NCBI RefSeq assembly: GCF_905171765.1 | Contig: NC_053394.1 | Coordinates: 158,915,256-158,979,255, forward strand | From: Bufo bufo | Taxonomy: Eukaryota > Chordata > Amphibia > Anura > Bufonidae | Length of the DNA stretch: 64,000 bases | Direction: 5' to 3' | In this document: positions 32,968 through 43,699 of the stretch, piece after piece | Position numbering within the stretch: the first letter of the stretch is position 1 | Layout: each line of letters starts with the position of its first letter | Program-made: the position numbers and the translations under genes | The notes under the pieces: generated by a model | Told to the model about the DNA's origin: nothing | The model's input: the letters and a program-made list of their open reading frames with translations, nothing else | Database searches by the model: none

Positions 32968-33524
32968 TTATTTGTCGTTTCTTGTCTTTTTACCTCCCAA
33001 AAACTGAATAAAAACTGATCAAAAAGTCATACACACTCCAAAATGGTATCAATAAAACGTATTAAAGCACAGGAAAAACTATATAAATGTAGTATCGTTG
33101 TAATCGTACTGATCTGTAGAATGAAGGCCACAGGTCAGTTTTACCACATAGGGAACACCAGAAAAACAAAACCCAGAAAACTTTAGTGGAATTGCTTTTT
33201 TTTCCAATTCCACCCCATTTGGAATTTTTTCCAGCTTCCCAGTACATTGTATGCAATAGTAAATGGTGCCATTAGAAAGTACAACATGCCCTACAAAAAA
33301 CAAGTCATCATATGGCTATGTGAACAGAAAATGTAAAAAATGACTCTGGGAAGTCAGGGAGTAAGAAGCAAAAAAGCAAGAACGGAAAACCGCCATATCA
33401 GGAAGGGGGTAATAATAGTTGATCAGTATATATGCTGTAGTCATCTGAAGGTCCTAAATTATGTACCTAAAGAGGGAAGTCTTGTCTCATGTGTAGGCTG
33501 TGTAATACAAATTAAATTTAAAAG
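32968..33524. other. Repeat-derived non-coding sequence
   Basis: The stretch 33000-33400 reads as a degraded DNA-repeat segment (AAAACTGATCAAAAAGTCAT, CATCATATGGCTATG) frequent in frog genomes. I could not set its ends and see no gene. Confidence 0.4.
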
Positions 33525-33735
33525 ACAAACAAGGCTCCAGTAAGAGTGCCTTCACACGCGGCAGATTTTGTGGCAGAAAATCTGTTCCATTCATCTGGAT
33601 TTTTACAAGCCCTATTATGGAACAGATTTTCAGTTGCAGAATTTTCTGCCACAAAATTTGATGCGTGTGAAGGCAAACAGCCAGCTGCTTAGTATACACG
33701 ACCCGTGCGCGGACCACTGAACTACGGAGTCTCAT
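33525..33735 (-). pseudogene. tRNA-Thr pseudogene split by a MITE
   Basis: On the - strand 33690-33735 resembles the 5' half of tRNA-Thr (GACTCCGTAGTTCAGTGG). 33525-33543 resembles the 3' half (TTACTGGAGCCTTG). The MITE at 33546-33676 lies between them. Divergence is high, so the call is tentative. Its position within the duplicated tRNA-Thr region supports it. Confidence 0.5.
33546..33676. mobile_element. Palindromic MITE with TGCCTTCACACGC ends
   Basis: TGCCTTCACACGCGGCAGAT at the left is the inverse of the right end (GATGCGTGTGAAGGCA). The inner words TTTTGTGGCAGAAAATCTGT and CAGAATTTTCTGCCACAAAA also pair. It is 131 bp and non-coding. Confidence 0.75.
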
Positions 33736-33756
33736 TGGAAGCCTTATTTAGGTGCA

Positions 33757-34185
33757 GGATAGTAGAATGGTAATGATAAACTGTATATAAAACAATAGGG
33801 CGCATAGTAGCAGAAATATTTGTGGGTAGAAGGGAATGTTTTAGGAAATGCAGACTGCAGTTTTGTTTTATTAGATTGCTTGTACATGGTGCAAGCAGTT
33901 TCTGATAACTACCATGTGTAAAGATGGCGCCGATCAGTTGCCTAAAAGCAATGATTCTCTACGGGGACGAGCGACTGAAGTAGCAATTACAGAGATTCTT
34001 GTTGAATGTCAATGCCTGGCTAATCTCCTTTGACGAGCCAGCAATTAACTGGAACAAACAGTTCATCTCCAATAATTGCCAGCTCACGTAAAGGGGCTTC
34101 TACTGTGATTTTATCTCTTATATAATTGATTACTTTTAATAACTAATAAAGCAGTGTAATACCATTTCAATACAAAATGCAGTCA
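33757..34185. repeat. Right copy of the tRNA-Thr flank duplication
   Basis: Similarity to 30904-31067 plus 31990-32224 is visible throughout: GGATAGTAGAATGG, GGGAATGTTTTAGGAAA, GCAATGATTCTCTA, GGGGACGAGCGA, TCTACTGTGATTTTATCT and GCAGTGTAATACCATT. The right copy has an extra ~90-bp segment near 33870-33945. The duplicated unit ends with the tRNA gene itself. Confidence 0.8.
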
Positions 34186-34258
34186 AGGCCCCAGCGAGAA
34201 TTGAACTCGCGACCCCTGGTTTACAAGACCAGTGCTCTAACCACTGAGCTATGGAGCC
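34186..34258 (-). tRNA. tRNA-Thr (anticodon UGU)
   Basis: This is a perfect 73-base cloverleaf on the - strand. The acceptor stem is GGCTCCA/TGGGGCC, the D arm and A box TAGCTCAGTGGTTAGAGC, the anticodon stem CTGGT/ACCAG with TGT, and the T arm CGAGTTCAATTCTCG. A TTTT terminator lies ~9 bases downstream. It differs from the 32225 copy at only two T-stem/loop-proximal positions. It is the better preserved of the pair. Confidence 0.95.
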
Positions 34259-34921
34259 TCCCACATACTAACAAACTGTAGTCTGCACTTGGAGAGGATG
34301 TACAATTCCACCCAACTTACACAGTGAAAATGACAGCTGCTCATGTGTCTACTCTAAGGCAGCGCCGATTGGACAGCAGTTGTGTTGTAATATACCTCAT
34401 TCCAGGACAAACAATGAGTCATGAGCAGGACGTGAAACAGGACGTGTAGTACAAAAAGCTGATGAGAAGCAAGACATAGACAGTATGAGTGTGTGAGAAT
34501 TATTAAAGGGACATCCCAGTTATGTGGCATATGTGTCATAGTGATGCAGTAGCATAGCAATACACCATACACATGGTGTATGGAGCAGTGCTGCAATTCC
34601 CTGTATAGCAGGTAGACGGGGACATTGCTGTTTAGGGTGTGCTATGGAGGTCCTGAGACCAGAAAGTGATGACATATCCTACAGTGATGTCTTTACTTGT
34701 GATGGTGGGAATGCCCCTTCATCAATGCACATGTTTGCTATTGGCAGCATAGAAGTGGGTGCTAACCACTCTTGGACTGGCCCAAAGGGGAGCAGTGAAT
34801 CCCCCGGTGGGCCCCCGGGCAAGGTGTGCCCCTAGTCCCCCACCCCCGGAACAGATAGCAGTAGACTAACTGCACTACATATAGACAAGCAGTATCTCAA
34901 CAAGCCTATGCCTCCATATAA
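34259..34921. other. Non-coding sequence left of the DIRS element
   Basis: No gene is seen. From 34767, CACTCTTGGACTGGCCCAAA and the CCCCCGGTGGGCCCCC word look like the left end of a hAT-like repeat whose right end (CCCAGTCCAACACTG) is at ~42156. If so, the DIRS element inserted inside it. No target duplication supports this. Confidence 0.35.
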
Positions 34922-35174
34922 ATCAGTAATTAGTCTTACCAATAATTGTTTTTCCAGGAGTGCAACATGACAGCACATGGGAGGATGTCCATCCCCATCT
35001 CTGTAGGGACATGAAGTGAGACAAGTTTAAAAGGTCCCCCACCCCCATTGACCAGTGTTTTCCAAATTACTACACTTGATAGATGCCCCTTAAATGTATT
35101 TATTCTTTGTCACATCTTACAATGTTAACTTCACACTGCAAAATCAAATAACATGGGTGGGTAATAGGAGTGCT

Positions 35175-35260
35175 GTCATGTTGGACTCCTGGAAAAACAA
35201 TTACAGGTAAGACTAATTACTGATTTCCAGGACGTCCCCCCATGATAGTACATGGAAGAA
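35175..35260. repeat. DIRS internal complementary region
   Basis: 35175-35217 (GACTCCTGGAAAAACAATTA and onward) is the inverse of the extreme left end (34922-34961). 35218-35255 (TTTCCAGGACGTCCCCCCAT and onward) matches the inverse of the extreme right end. The two termini therefore appear fused here. In DIRS elements this segment templates completion of the ends during circle formation. Confidence 0.75.
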
Positions 35261-35276
35261 TTACCAAATTAACCGA

Positions 35277-37631
35277 TTAGGGAGAGACCACAGCTTGAAG
35301 GACCTTTCGATCAAAGGTCAATTTATGACTGGACGGTAAGACCAACCTGTAGTGTCTACAAAAAGTGCCATAGCTAGACCAAGTTGCTGCTTGGCAAATT
35401 TTGTCTACCGTAGAGCATGCCCTTTCTGCCCAGGAGGTAGATATCGCCCTGGTAGAATGTGTAGTGTCCCACTCTGTAAATGTGGGCACTACACAAGGGT
35501 CAATTGGGTCACATTGTTCTCCACCTCCTGTGGAACATGGTTATTGTATTTTATATTGTATTTTAATGTGAATTAGCATGTTATTTATGTTTATCTCCTG
35601 TGTACCAGGCCTATAGGGGTTTAGTTCCTCCTCCTAGACAGTAGAGGGAGCTAGGGAATCCCCTAGTATAAATAGTTATGCCCAGACAGGAAAGAAGCAG
35701 TCAGAAAGTGAGTGTTCAGAAGCCAAGAGTCACCTTAGCCAGAGAAGAGCTGAGGAGCAGCTTCTGACATGCAGCTAGATAGCCCAGGCTTCTAGCTTGC
35801 CACCAGGAGAAGAGCCTGCCTCCTGAGAAACCCAGTTCCCACAAAAGTACAGTGCAGAGCCAAGCTTGTTCCAGCCAAACAGAGAGCTGAAGGGCAGAAG
35901 TATATTTAAAGCAAGGAGTCATATACTAGAGGAAGTTTTCCCTAACCAAGGATAAAGCCAGCAATAGGGCATATGGGCCTTGGGATAAAGACAGACAGGA
36001 TCTGAGGAGAAGTGCAGCCTGATCTGTAAGTGTTTAACCCTCTGAGTATCTTGCAAGAACATTGTGCCTGCCATTGGATGTAAAGCCTGCATGTGACCTA
36101 CTTTTAACCTGCGGAACTGACCAAAAGACTGTAAATAGTTAACCTGTTCAGTAAAAGAATATTTTGGTTCACTGCAACGTGTGTTCCTCCATTATTACTG
36201 CAACAAATTGGTGTGCCACCGTTACCGGCACTGGCGTCACGAACTTTAAGGGATCTTGCCACAGGCACAATAAACCTACAACACCCAGGGCACCTCACCC
36301 ACCATCTGGCCTGGTCACTATACACAGAGAGTGCCCCAGAGGATCCATGTGCCAGCCTCTCCATCACTACTGTATGCCTGCCCATGGTATACAAAAACTT
36401 TGAGTACCAAGAGCAACCCTCGTTTTGCCTATTAACCGTGACCTCACAATCGCTCACCCTGCAGGGCTGCGTACTGCAAATGAGCCCTAATGGAGACCGA
36501 ACAGGGTTTGTTCTGAAGAAGATAGGTCTCTTGAATAGTCTGCTTGATCGATCTGGTTAATGTCCTTTTGCTGCCTTCTCCAAACTGGACAAAAAGGTTG
36601 GAGTCCTTTCTACAGTCTCCTGTAGATATTTAAGAACAGTTCTCCATATGTTCTCTAGGCAGTGAAACCGTGCCTCTCGTGGATTTCTAGGGAAGGCACA
36701 CAAAGAGGGCAGCATTATTTCTTGTTCCTTATAAATAGATGTTACCATTTTAGGTACAAAGGCTGGATCTAGTTTTAAAATTAATCTATCATCCAAAATT
36801 CTCAAGTAAGGTTCTCTTATAGATAGGGCCTGAATCTACCCTATTCTACGGGTCAAAGTGATTGTTACCAAAAAAAGAGGCTTTCCATGATAAGTATTTT
36901 CGGGATATAGAATCTATCGGTTCAAAGGGAGCTTCACATAGGGCGTTTAGCACTAGCGAAATATCCCAAGGTGGAAAAGTCTGTCTCAAGGTGGGCCTCA
37001 ATCTGCTTATAGCATTTATGAATCTCTAAATCCACCGATGTTCGGCTAAAGGGTAGTCGAAAAAGGAGTATAAGGCTGAAATCAGAGTGCTAGGCCTTAG
37101 CCCTGGATCAAATCCCTTCTGTAAAAAATCTAAGATTTGTGCTACTGAAGGGGAACAGCCTGAGTGGACTACTGATAACCAGGAACCAAATCGTTTCCAA
37201 ATATTATTGTATTTTGCTGATGTTACCGACTTACGGCTCTTTTGTAGGGTTGAAATAACAGTGTCAGATAAACCCTGCCTTTTTAGCATCTGCCTTTCAG
37301 GATCCATGCTTTCAAATGTAATTTCTTCAGATCTGGATGAAGTACAGGTCCCTAGAAAAGAAGGTTCGGTATCAACGGTAGTGATACTGGCTCTTCTAGG
37401 GCCATCTTTTTTAGGAGCGGATACCAACTTCTCTTTGGCCATGCTGGTCCTATGAATATGATTTTCCCTGGGCTCTCGTTGATCTTTCGCAGAACTGCCA
37501 GGATAAGAGGAATTGGTGGAAAGGCATATGCTAGCTTCATGTTCTATTCTTGAGACATTGCATCCACCCCTAAAGGGCTTTCCTTGGGGTTTAGCGGAAA
37601 GATGTTGTCTGTCTATTCTTCCTGGAAGCAA
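35277..37631 (-). pseudogene. DIRS tyrosine recombinase, interrupted by a solo LTR
   Basis: The N-terminal core-binding domain lies at 37026-37631 (ISTLQKSRKSVTSAKYNNIW, FGSWLSV, DFLQKGFDPGLRPSTLISA). The catalytic domain follows leftward: ILDDRLILKLDPAFVPKMVT, SIYKEQEIMLPSLC near 36700, then IRAH | STRA, and the C-terminus at 35277-35455 with CQAATWSSYGTFCRHYRLVL. HSTR is the H-x-x-R motif, and RHYRL carries the nucleophilic tyrosine. The 1019-bp LTR is inserted exactly between H and S of HSTR. Additional frame breaks occur near 36840-37020. Confidence 0.85.
35460..36478 (+). mobile_element. Solo LTR inserted in the DIRS recombinase
   Basis: TGTAGTGTCCC ... CGTACTGCA is bounded by a 4-bp duplication AATG (35456-35459, 36479-36482). 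It has LTR order: a TATAAATA box at 35667-35674 and an AATAAA signal at 36269-36274. The length is 1019 bp, with no internal coding region. A 4-bp duplication suggests a class I ERV (gammaretrovirus-like) origin. Excision restores the DIRS reading frame. Confidence 0.82.
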
Positions 37632-37639
37632 ATAGATCC

Positions 37640-39838
37640 ATCTGAGGAGATCCCTATTTGTGGCACAGCTCCTGAAAAACCTGTTTGTTCAACATTCATT
37701 CTCCTTGTAAAAAAAAATTCCTGCTTAGGAAATCCGCCGTAATGTTTTCTACCCCTCTCAGGTGTAAGGCCGAGATTGATAGTACAGTGTTCTGAGCCTA
37801 GATGAAAATCTGTTTTGCAATCCTTTGAAGCTGAGGTATTTGTGTCCCTCCTTGGTTTCTGAGGTAACATACTGTGGTCATATTGTCTGCCAAGATTTTC
37901 AGATGTTTCCCCCTCAGGCTCTGGCTTGGTACTTTAATGTTTTCAAAACTGCTGTTAGTTCTCTTGCATTCGAGGATCTTTGTTTTTCTATCAAAGACCA
38001 TTCTCCTTGAAAAAAATGGTCTTCTACTTGGGCCCCCCCAAGCCTCTCAGGCTGGCATCAGTAGTCACTGTCGTGAAGGGATTTTTGTTCCAGAGTACCC
38101 CTTTTTGAAGATTTACTGGATCTATCCACGTTTAGAGTATTTTTTAATTTCATTGGTATTAAAATCCTCCTTTTTTAAGGACTTTGGGTTTCTGTCCCAT
38201 CTGGAAAGGATCAGATTTTGCAGGGGTCTGGAACGAAATTGAGCCCAAGGAACCATGGGGATACAGGACGTCATTATTCCTAACACGTGCATTACTTCCC
38301 TGATAGTACAACTTCTCTTCTTTTTGAAGTAGGATATTTATTTTATGAAGGCCTCTCATTTGGGTGTTGGAAGGAAGCCTGTTTTACAGAATCCAGAAGC
38401 GTCCCCAGAAATTTTTTCCTGTAATCCATTTGGAGATCTGATTTTTTTCGATTGACCAGCCACCCTAGGTCGTAAATTAGTGTACGGGGGTCACAACTAC
38501 ATACTTTTTCAGGACACCAGGATTAAGGTCCAAACAACGCTTTTATTTAGCACCAGCACAAACATAAATGATACAAAATAAACACCTGCCTGTCTAGGCA
38601 CTTGCTAATACAAAATAACATATCCCTGACTCACCTAAAGAGCCCTGTTCACACACGGAAATCAAATGCGGCTTTCCTCAGCCAAACAGTCCAGCAGCCT
38701 CCAGGCTGTGCAAATACGAGTCCCTTTGGGGGATTGTGGTCCAGAAGTCCTCCCGACTCTGGCCTTGTGACCCTTGTGCCGCAGGCGTCACTAAGCCTCG
38801 TGGTCCCCCAGCCTACCCAGCTGAGACCACTACAAACCTCTGTAGGTCTCTGTTCCCGGGTAACACACTCCCCTAACTGACACCCTGGGAGGTGCTTTAT
38901 CCCAGTCTGATTATCGCAGACCTCACCTGCGATCCTCTTTGGACCAAGGGAACACCCGTCCTGGAAGAGTGTGGATTGGTAGATCCCACTTCCAGTCCTA
39001 TTTGCCAATCCAACTAAAATCCAGTCCAGAATATACCAAAAACAACCTTGTCTCAGGAACCTACATGCTGATGAGACTATTGCATCCCGGATTTTAGCTA
39101 TCCCACCCAAATAAGGTATCTGAGTGGGATATACACACCTTCCCGCACTGTCCACCTTATCACAGTAGATTCAGAGTTGTCTGAAGATGTTCTGTTAGGA
39201 CTTCCTGCGATTCTGCTGCCAAGAGAAAATCGTCTAGATATGGGACGATGATTATATTCAGTTGTCTTAAATAGACCATTATTTCCACTACTATCTTGGT
39301 AAAAATTTGTGGGGCCGATGAAATCCCAAAGGGTAGGCACTAAAATTGGTAGTGATATAGTATGTCACCTATCTTTGATATAGTATGTCATCTATCTATC
39401 TGCAAACCTGAGATATTGATTATACTCCGGATGTATGGGAATGTGGTAGTAAGCGTCCATAAGGTCTATTGTGCAAATTAACGCCCCTGGTGTGATGAGA
39501 TGGGTTGCTGTCTGGATTGATTCCATCTTGAACCTGTAGTAACTGATCCACCTGTTTAGAAACTTCAGATTTATGATAGTCCTGAATGATCCATCCGTTT
39601 TTGTTTTTTTATAAGAAATAGTTTTGAGTAATGGCCCTTGAATTGTTGGGACTGTGGAACTGGAATTATGGCTTTCATGTTGGATAATTTTTGTATATCC
39701 CATACCATCTGGTATTGCAGCGACGTTGTTTGAGAGATCATTACACAAAATTTTTGAAGAGGAAGGAATCTTAACTCTAATTTGTAGCCCTCTTGAATCG
39801 TCTGGATTACCCAAGGGTTTTGTGTGATCAGAGTCCAT
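37640..39838 (-). pseudogene. DIRS reverse transcriptase and RNase H, interrupted by an LTR-like insertion
   Basis: RT fingers/palm are at 39392-39838: FRTIINLKFLNRWISYYRFK, MESIQTATHL, TIDLMDAYYHIPIHPEYNQYL. The palm catalytic strand lies at 39098-39340 (RPISRRFSLGS is the out-of-frame reading of IVPYLDDFLL). The connection resumes left of the LTR: LIYDLGWLVNRKKSDLQM, FLGTLLDS (~38380-38480). RNase H follows (LKILADNMTTVCYLRNQGGT at ~37840-37920). Order and motifs are those of DIRS1-type elements. Several frameshifts and the 38481-39164 insertion inactivate it. Confidence 0.82.
38481..39164 (-). mobile_element. Probable solo LTR in the DIRS reverse transcriptase
   Basis: A segment without DIRS similarity separates TTLNL from LIYDLGW of the RT. 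On the - strand it starts TGTGATAAGG and ends CCCCCGTACA, i.e. TG...CA. An AATAAA signal (inverse at 38542-38547) lies ~60 bases before its 3' end. Flanking tetranucleotides match 3 of 4 (TTAG and GTAG on the + strand). It is of a different family from 35460-36478. The exact ends are tentative. Confidence 0.55.
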
Positions 39839-39849
39839 TTCTGACTGAA

Positions 39850-41180
39850 GAACAGCAGCCTTTCTCCTACTGGTCTGGCGTCATTTCTTTCCTGTGTTAT
39901 TGGTGGTATTCGGATTGAGTAGGAACTCTCTGCATTTTCCACATTTAGGGTAGCTCCATCTTCCGGTCTTACCCTTTCCTCATCCAGAAAAAAATTGTGC
40001 TTGTCTTGGTGTTTTCTGAAAGGACTGAGTCTTCCTAGGTTTCTCTTTTGGGAAACCTTTTTCTCTATCGGCCGCCTTTTCTAGAATCATGTCTAATATT
40101 GGCCCAAACACATAGGAACCCGAAAATGGAATGGAACATAACTTGTTTTATGAAGCAATGTCGCCAGACGAGTTTTTTAGCCATAGAGCCCTCCTGGGAG
40201 TATTTGCTAATGTACCATTTCTGTCCGCGAACCGAATAGACTCGGCTGAGGCATCCGCTAAGAAATCTGTAGCCATCTTTAAGAGCGGGACAGAGTCAAA
40301 AATCTCTTCCCTGTCTGTTTTTAGTCTTAGATGGTTTACCAACTGATTTAACCACAGCCCAATCGCTTTGGCTACAGATGTAGCCTCAATATTAGTGTTA
40401 ATCAGAGCTGAAGAACATTTCCAAGCTCTTTTAAGAAGGCCATCGGTTTTCCTATCCATAGGATCCTTCAAATGCGAGGAGTCCTTAAAGGGAATAGATG
40501 TCTTTTTTAGCGACTTTGGCCACCTGAACATCTATTTTTAGGATGTCGTCCCATAGCTTTGTATCGTCTGGATTGAATACAAGACGATTTTTTTATTCTC
40601 TTGGAATAGATAATTTTCTTTCTGTATCTTCCCACTCTTCCAAAATCATTTCTTTTAAATTGGAATTAACAGGGAATAAATTCATCCTCTTAGCCCTCAA
40701 GCCCCCGAATATTTCATCTTGTATTGATTTAGTTTGCTGAACCTCTTCCATCTCCATACTCTCTCTTACTGCTGATAGCAAGGAGTCTAAGTACTCTAAA
40801 GAAAATAAATATTTTTTCGAGTCGTCCGAAGCAACTGAAGGCAGACATTCATTTTCTTCTACCTCGCCTTCAGAAAAATACGGACCTTTCAAATGCTCAT
40901 CTGAATCTGACTCAATTTGAATTCTTATCTTTTTGGGTGCAGGAGGGGAGACCAGAGGAGGAGGGGTTAGACAAGAAACTGTCGCCTAAACCTCTTCCCG
41001 AATCATACATCTAAGATCCGATAAAAAAGACGGTTGTTCCTCTTTAAGCAGTTTGGCAATGCAGTCAGTACATAGTTGTTTTTTGTATGCCTCTTGTAAT
41101 TTTTGGCCACAAGTCGCACATTTCCTCGGTCTTTTCCTAGGTTCTGGCAGGGTTTTATGTCCCGCCTCTTTTTCCACCTA
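39850..41180 (-). pseudogene. DIRS gag-like ORF
   Basis: The - strand carries pieces of the first DIRS ORF. The first is a CxxC-x(13)-CxxC cysteine motif near its N-terminus (CATCGQKLQEAYKKQLCTDC, 40986-41177). An acidic segment follows (SEGEVEENECLPSVASDDSK, 40593-40892). A helical region comes next (LLKRAWKCSSALINTNIEAT, KMATDFLADASAES, 40148-40531). Reading frames shift between pieces. The role would be structural, RNA-binding capsid-like; this is inferred from position and composition. Confidence 0.65.
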
Positions 41181-41199
41181 GGAAACAACCGAAAAAGCC

Positions 41200-41811
41200 A
41201 GCTCTTTAGTTAAAAAGGAACACCTGTCTACTGTTTTTTGAGAAGGGAAGATAAGAAACTTACATGCCCCTGTGCAGAGGTGTCAGAGACTGTCTCAGCC
41301 TTAGAAGACATAAGGGCCTCCATGGTAGGGTTTCCAGACTTATCTAGGAGCGGTTTCCCCCTTTTATGGGGCTTACCTTTCTTGCCCACCCTCTACAGCC
41401 GCAACGCACCTCCTCTGTCTTCAGGGGACTAAACCCTTCAAGTGGCGGAGTCGACCCCATACGCGAGACCGTATTTGCCGGGTCTCCAGCGTACTAGCTG
41501 TGTGCCGCCATCTTCTTTTTGTCACTTCCTGTATGCGCACCGACGCCGGAAGTGACGTCAGATGCAGCAGTCACGCATGCCGCCCCCGCCGCCTGGGTGA
41601 AGGATGAGAAGGCGTCTGCTGAGCCGAGGGCCCCCGGAGGGGAGGCGGCCTCAGCCCCTCATCTACCACAACCCTTAAGGTATGATGAGGCTCCCTTGTT
41701 CCGAGTTGTGAGGGGAGACCGGACATCCCCCGACAGAGCTTGAGCCCAAATAAGTTTTCTTCCTCTTATCTTTGTATCTTTGTCCCCCTTCATGGGAGCT
41801 CACTCTCTATC
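41200..41811 (-). other. DIRS 5' leader
   Basis: The GC-rich non-coding stretch between the gag-like start and the right terminal repeat contains CGGAAGTGACGTCA (CRE/ETS-like) near 41550. It may be part of the element's promoter. No other gene is seen. Confidence 0.4.
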
Positions 41812-41934
41812 CCTGTAGGGACAGGAAGACACTGGTGAATGGGGGTGAGGGGGGACTTTTTAAACTTCCTGTCCCTACAGAGATGGGGATGGACATCCTT
41901 CCATGTGCTGTCATGGGGGACACCCTGGAAAAAC

Positions 41935-42292
41935 TGTATAGATTATTTTAAAAACTACCAAGTTTATTATTATAGATGTATCGGAGGACTGAAATTACCA
42001 GCCTCAAGGACCCACCTTCTAGAAGTCGCTGCAGGGACCTCCATAATCAATCATCTGCTGCTATGTGAGCAGTTTATATTGTATTTGCATGTAGCTCTAC
42101 AGTGGGCCACCAGAACAAATTTACTGATGGTCCAAAGGCACCCCAGTCCAACACTGCTTATATGTGGCAGTCTATGGAAAGAATAAAATGAGGACAGATG
42201 CTCCTACTGGCATTTACACCATGAATTTCCCAAAAAAAGGTGTTATTGGACATATATAGCGCTAAAAATATAGCTAATCATTGCTCCCAAAG
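41935..42292. other. Spacer between DIRS and hAT elements
   Basis: No gene is seen. It contains the possible right end (CCCAGTCCAACACTG at ~42142-42156) of a hAT-like repeat whose left end may be at 34767. Confidence 0.4.
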
Positions 42293-42479
42293 GATAGTAC
42301 TAGTGTTGGTCAAGCACCAAAGTGCTCGGGTGCTCGAGTAGAACACCTCTGGATGCTCGGGTGCTCTACCGAGCACTCGAGCACAATGGAAGTCAATGGG
42401 AGAACCCGAGCATTAAACCAGGCACCCCCTTCTCTGAAGAGGGGAGGGTGTCTGGTCCACATGAAAAGGGACAAGAGAA

Positions 42480-43690
42480 TAAAAGGAGGGGGTTAGTCAC
42501 CTGGTTCTCCCAATGAAGATCAGAGTATCTAACTTGCAGGGCGCCAAAGATGTGGATCCAATAAGGAAGATAAAATTAGTTGCTTTGATAACTATTTGGA
42601 CTAGTCGGTGGAGGATCTATGTATAAACATACACATGAAGGCTGCCAATGAGATAAACCTAGCAAGTTGTGATACCTAGACTAGAATAAACAATTAGAGA
42701 GAAAAAAAAAAAGAGGGGTTTTATCTCAACAGGGGGCGCCACTCATAGCTTGATTGCATATAAACTTATCATTACCATCATAAATGTTTAAAAGGTTATT
42801 CTTTTAAAATATATATTTTTAAAAAATATTTTTTTTTTTACCGGAGTCACTCGGTCTGGTGGATTGGAATACAATTTAGCAGTGAGAATTCCACACGGTT
42901 TATAAACCATATAAAATCAATCTGTAAAGTGGAATTGAAATTGTACTCACTTCACCCAGGAGGAGAGATGGGGGGATAAACTCAAGACATCCCCAAACCC
43001 TACCTCCTGCGCCTGGTTCGCTTCTGGGATATCAGGAAATAACGGCAGTCCTCTGGCTGGAACTTCTTGTCAAATCCTTTATTTAGACAATCAGGGTAGG
43101 GTGAGGAGGAGGCCCAACGCGTTTCGGGGATATATAGATCCCCTTCATCAGGAGCATATACACTTTAAGGCTAGCTGGCTTATTTAAAACCGAATATGGC
43201 GCCAAAGACAGTGTTTGAAACGTCACTTCCGGTCCACGTGTGTCCATGCATTCCAACATGGAACGCAAAACCGGAAGTGAGGTGTACAAAATACGGAGCA
43301 TCTCAATCTATATAATTTATAATCATTCGCCTATACCAGGCTACTAAACAGGATATATTGTGCAAAGATCAATAACAAATATAGTTTGTAATACAATACA
43401 CTAGTCCCGTCTCTCTTCCAGATATGAACGAGTAGCCGGAAGTGAGATCACTTCCGGTATATGAGGTACCCGAATATATAGTCTGTGGGATACACGAACT
43501 TGTCCTCTGTGGAATGGAAAAACATGTATCGGTCATACTGCCAAAGAAGAAAAGGAGAGGTGGAGGCTTTGATCGGTGTTTCTTATTAAAGAGTCTGTGA
43601 CCGGCGGCCGTGGAGTGACGTCACCCCCAGATCTCCGCCCACTTCCGCTCATTGGAACGCAAGTGGCAGAGCTCCGGGTCCCGTCACTAC
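42480..43690 (-). mobile_element. Probable Penelope-like non-autonomous insertion with hammerhead motif
   Basis: This stretch separates the hAT left end from the transposase C-terminus and carries a hammerhead-type motif (43112-43155). A GGAAGTGA/TCACTTCC-rich region follows at 43215-43455. Unlike the other insertions it has no obvious inverted partner, and I could not fix its ends or a target duplication. Classification rests on the ribozyme motif and GACAATCAGGGTAG-type flank only. Confidence 0.4.
43112..43155 (-). ncRNA. Hammerhead ribozyme-like motif (exact CUGAUGA box)
   Basis: On the - strand: GCTC (stem I), CTGATGA, GGGGAT/ATCCCC stem II with loop CTATAT, GAAA, CGCGTT (GUU triplet, minimal or dimeric stem III), then GGGC pairing with GCTC. 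The core box is exact. One extra A separates it from stem II, as in the 8151-8194 motif. All stems are readable by eye. Confidence 0.65.
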
Positions 43691-43699
43691 AAAAGATTC

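Larger units (their letters stand above)
34922..41934 (-). mobile_element. DIRS-type tyrosine-recombinase retroelement
   Basis: The inverted terminal repeats are at the left (GTTTTTCCAGG, ATGACAGCACATGGGAGGAT, CCCCATCTCTGTAGGGAC) and right (their inverse, 41812-41934). No target duplication is visible, as expected for DIRS elements, which insert via a tyrosine recombinase. The - strand encodes gag-like, RT/RNase H and recombinase proteins, in that order. An internal complementary region at ~35175-35260 repeats both termini back to back. Two LTR-type insertions (35460-36478, 38481-39164) and several frameshifts make it inactive. Confidence 0.88.

Noticed and set aside
34767..42156. Enclosing hAT element around the DIRS insertion
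   Set aside because: End similarity is suggestive (TTGGACTGG / CCAGTCCAA), but no 8-bp duplication is found; not listed as an element.
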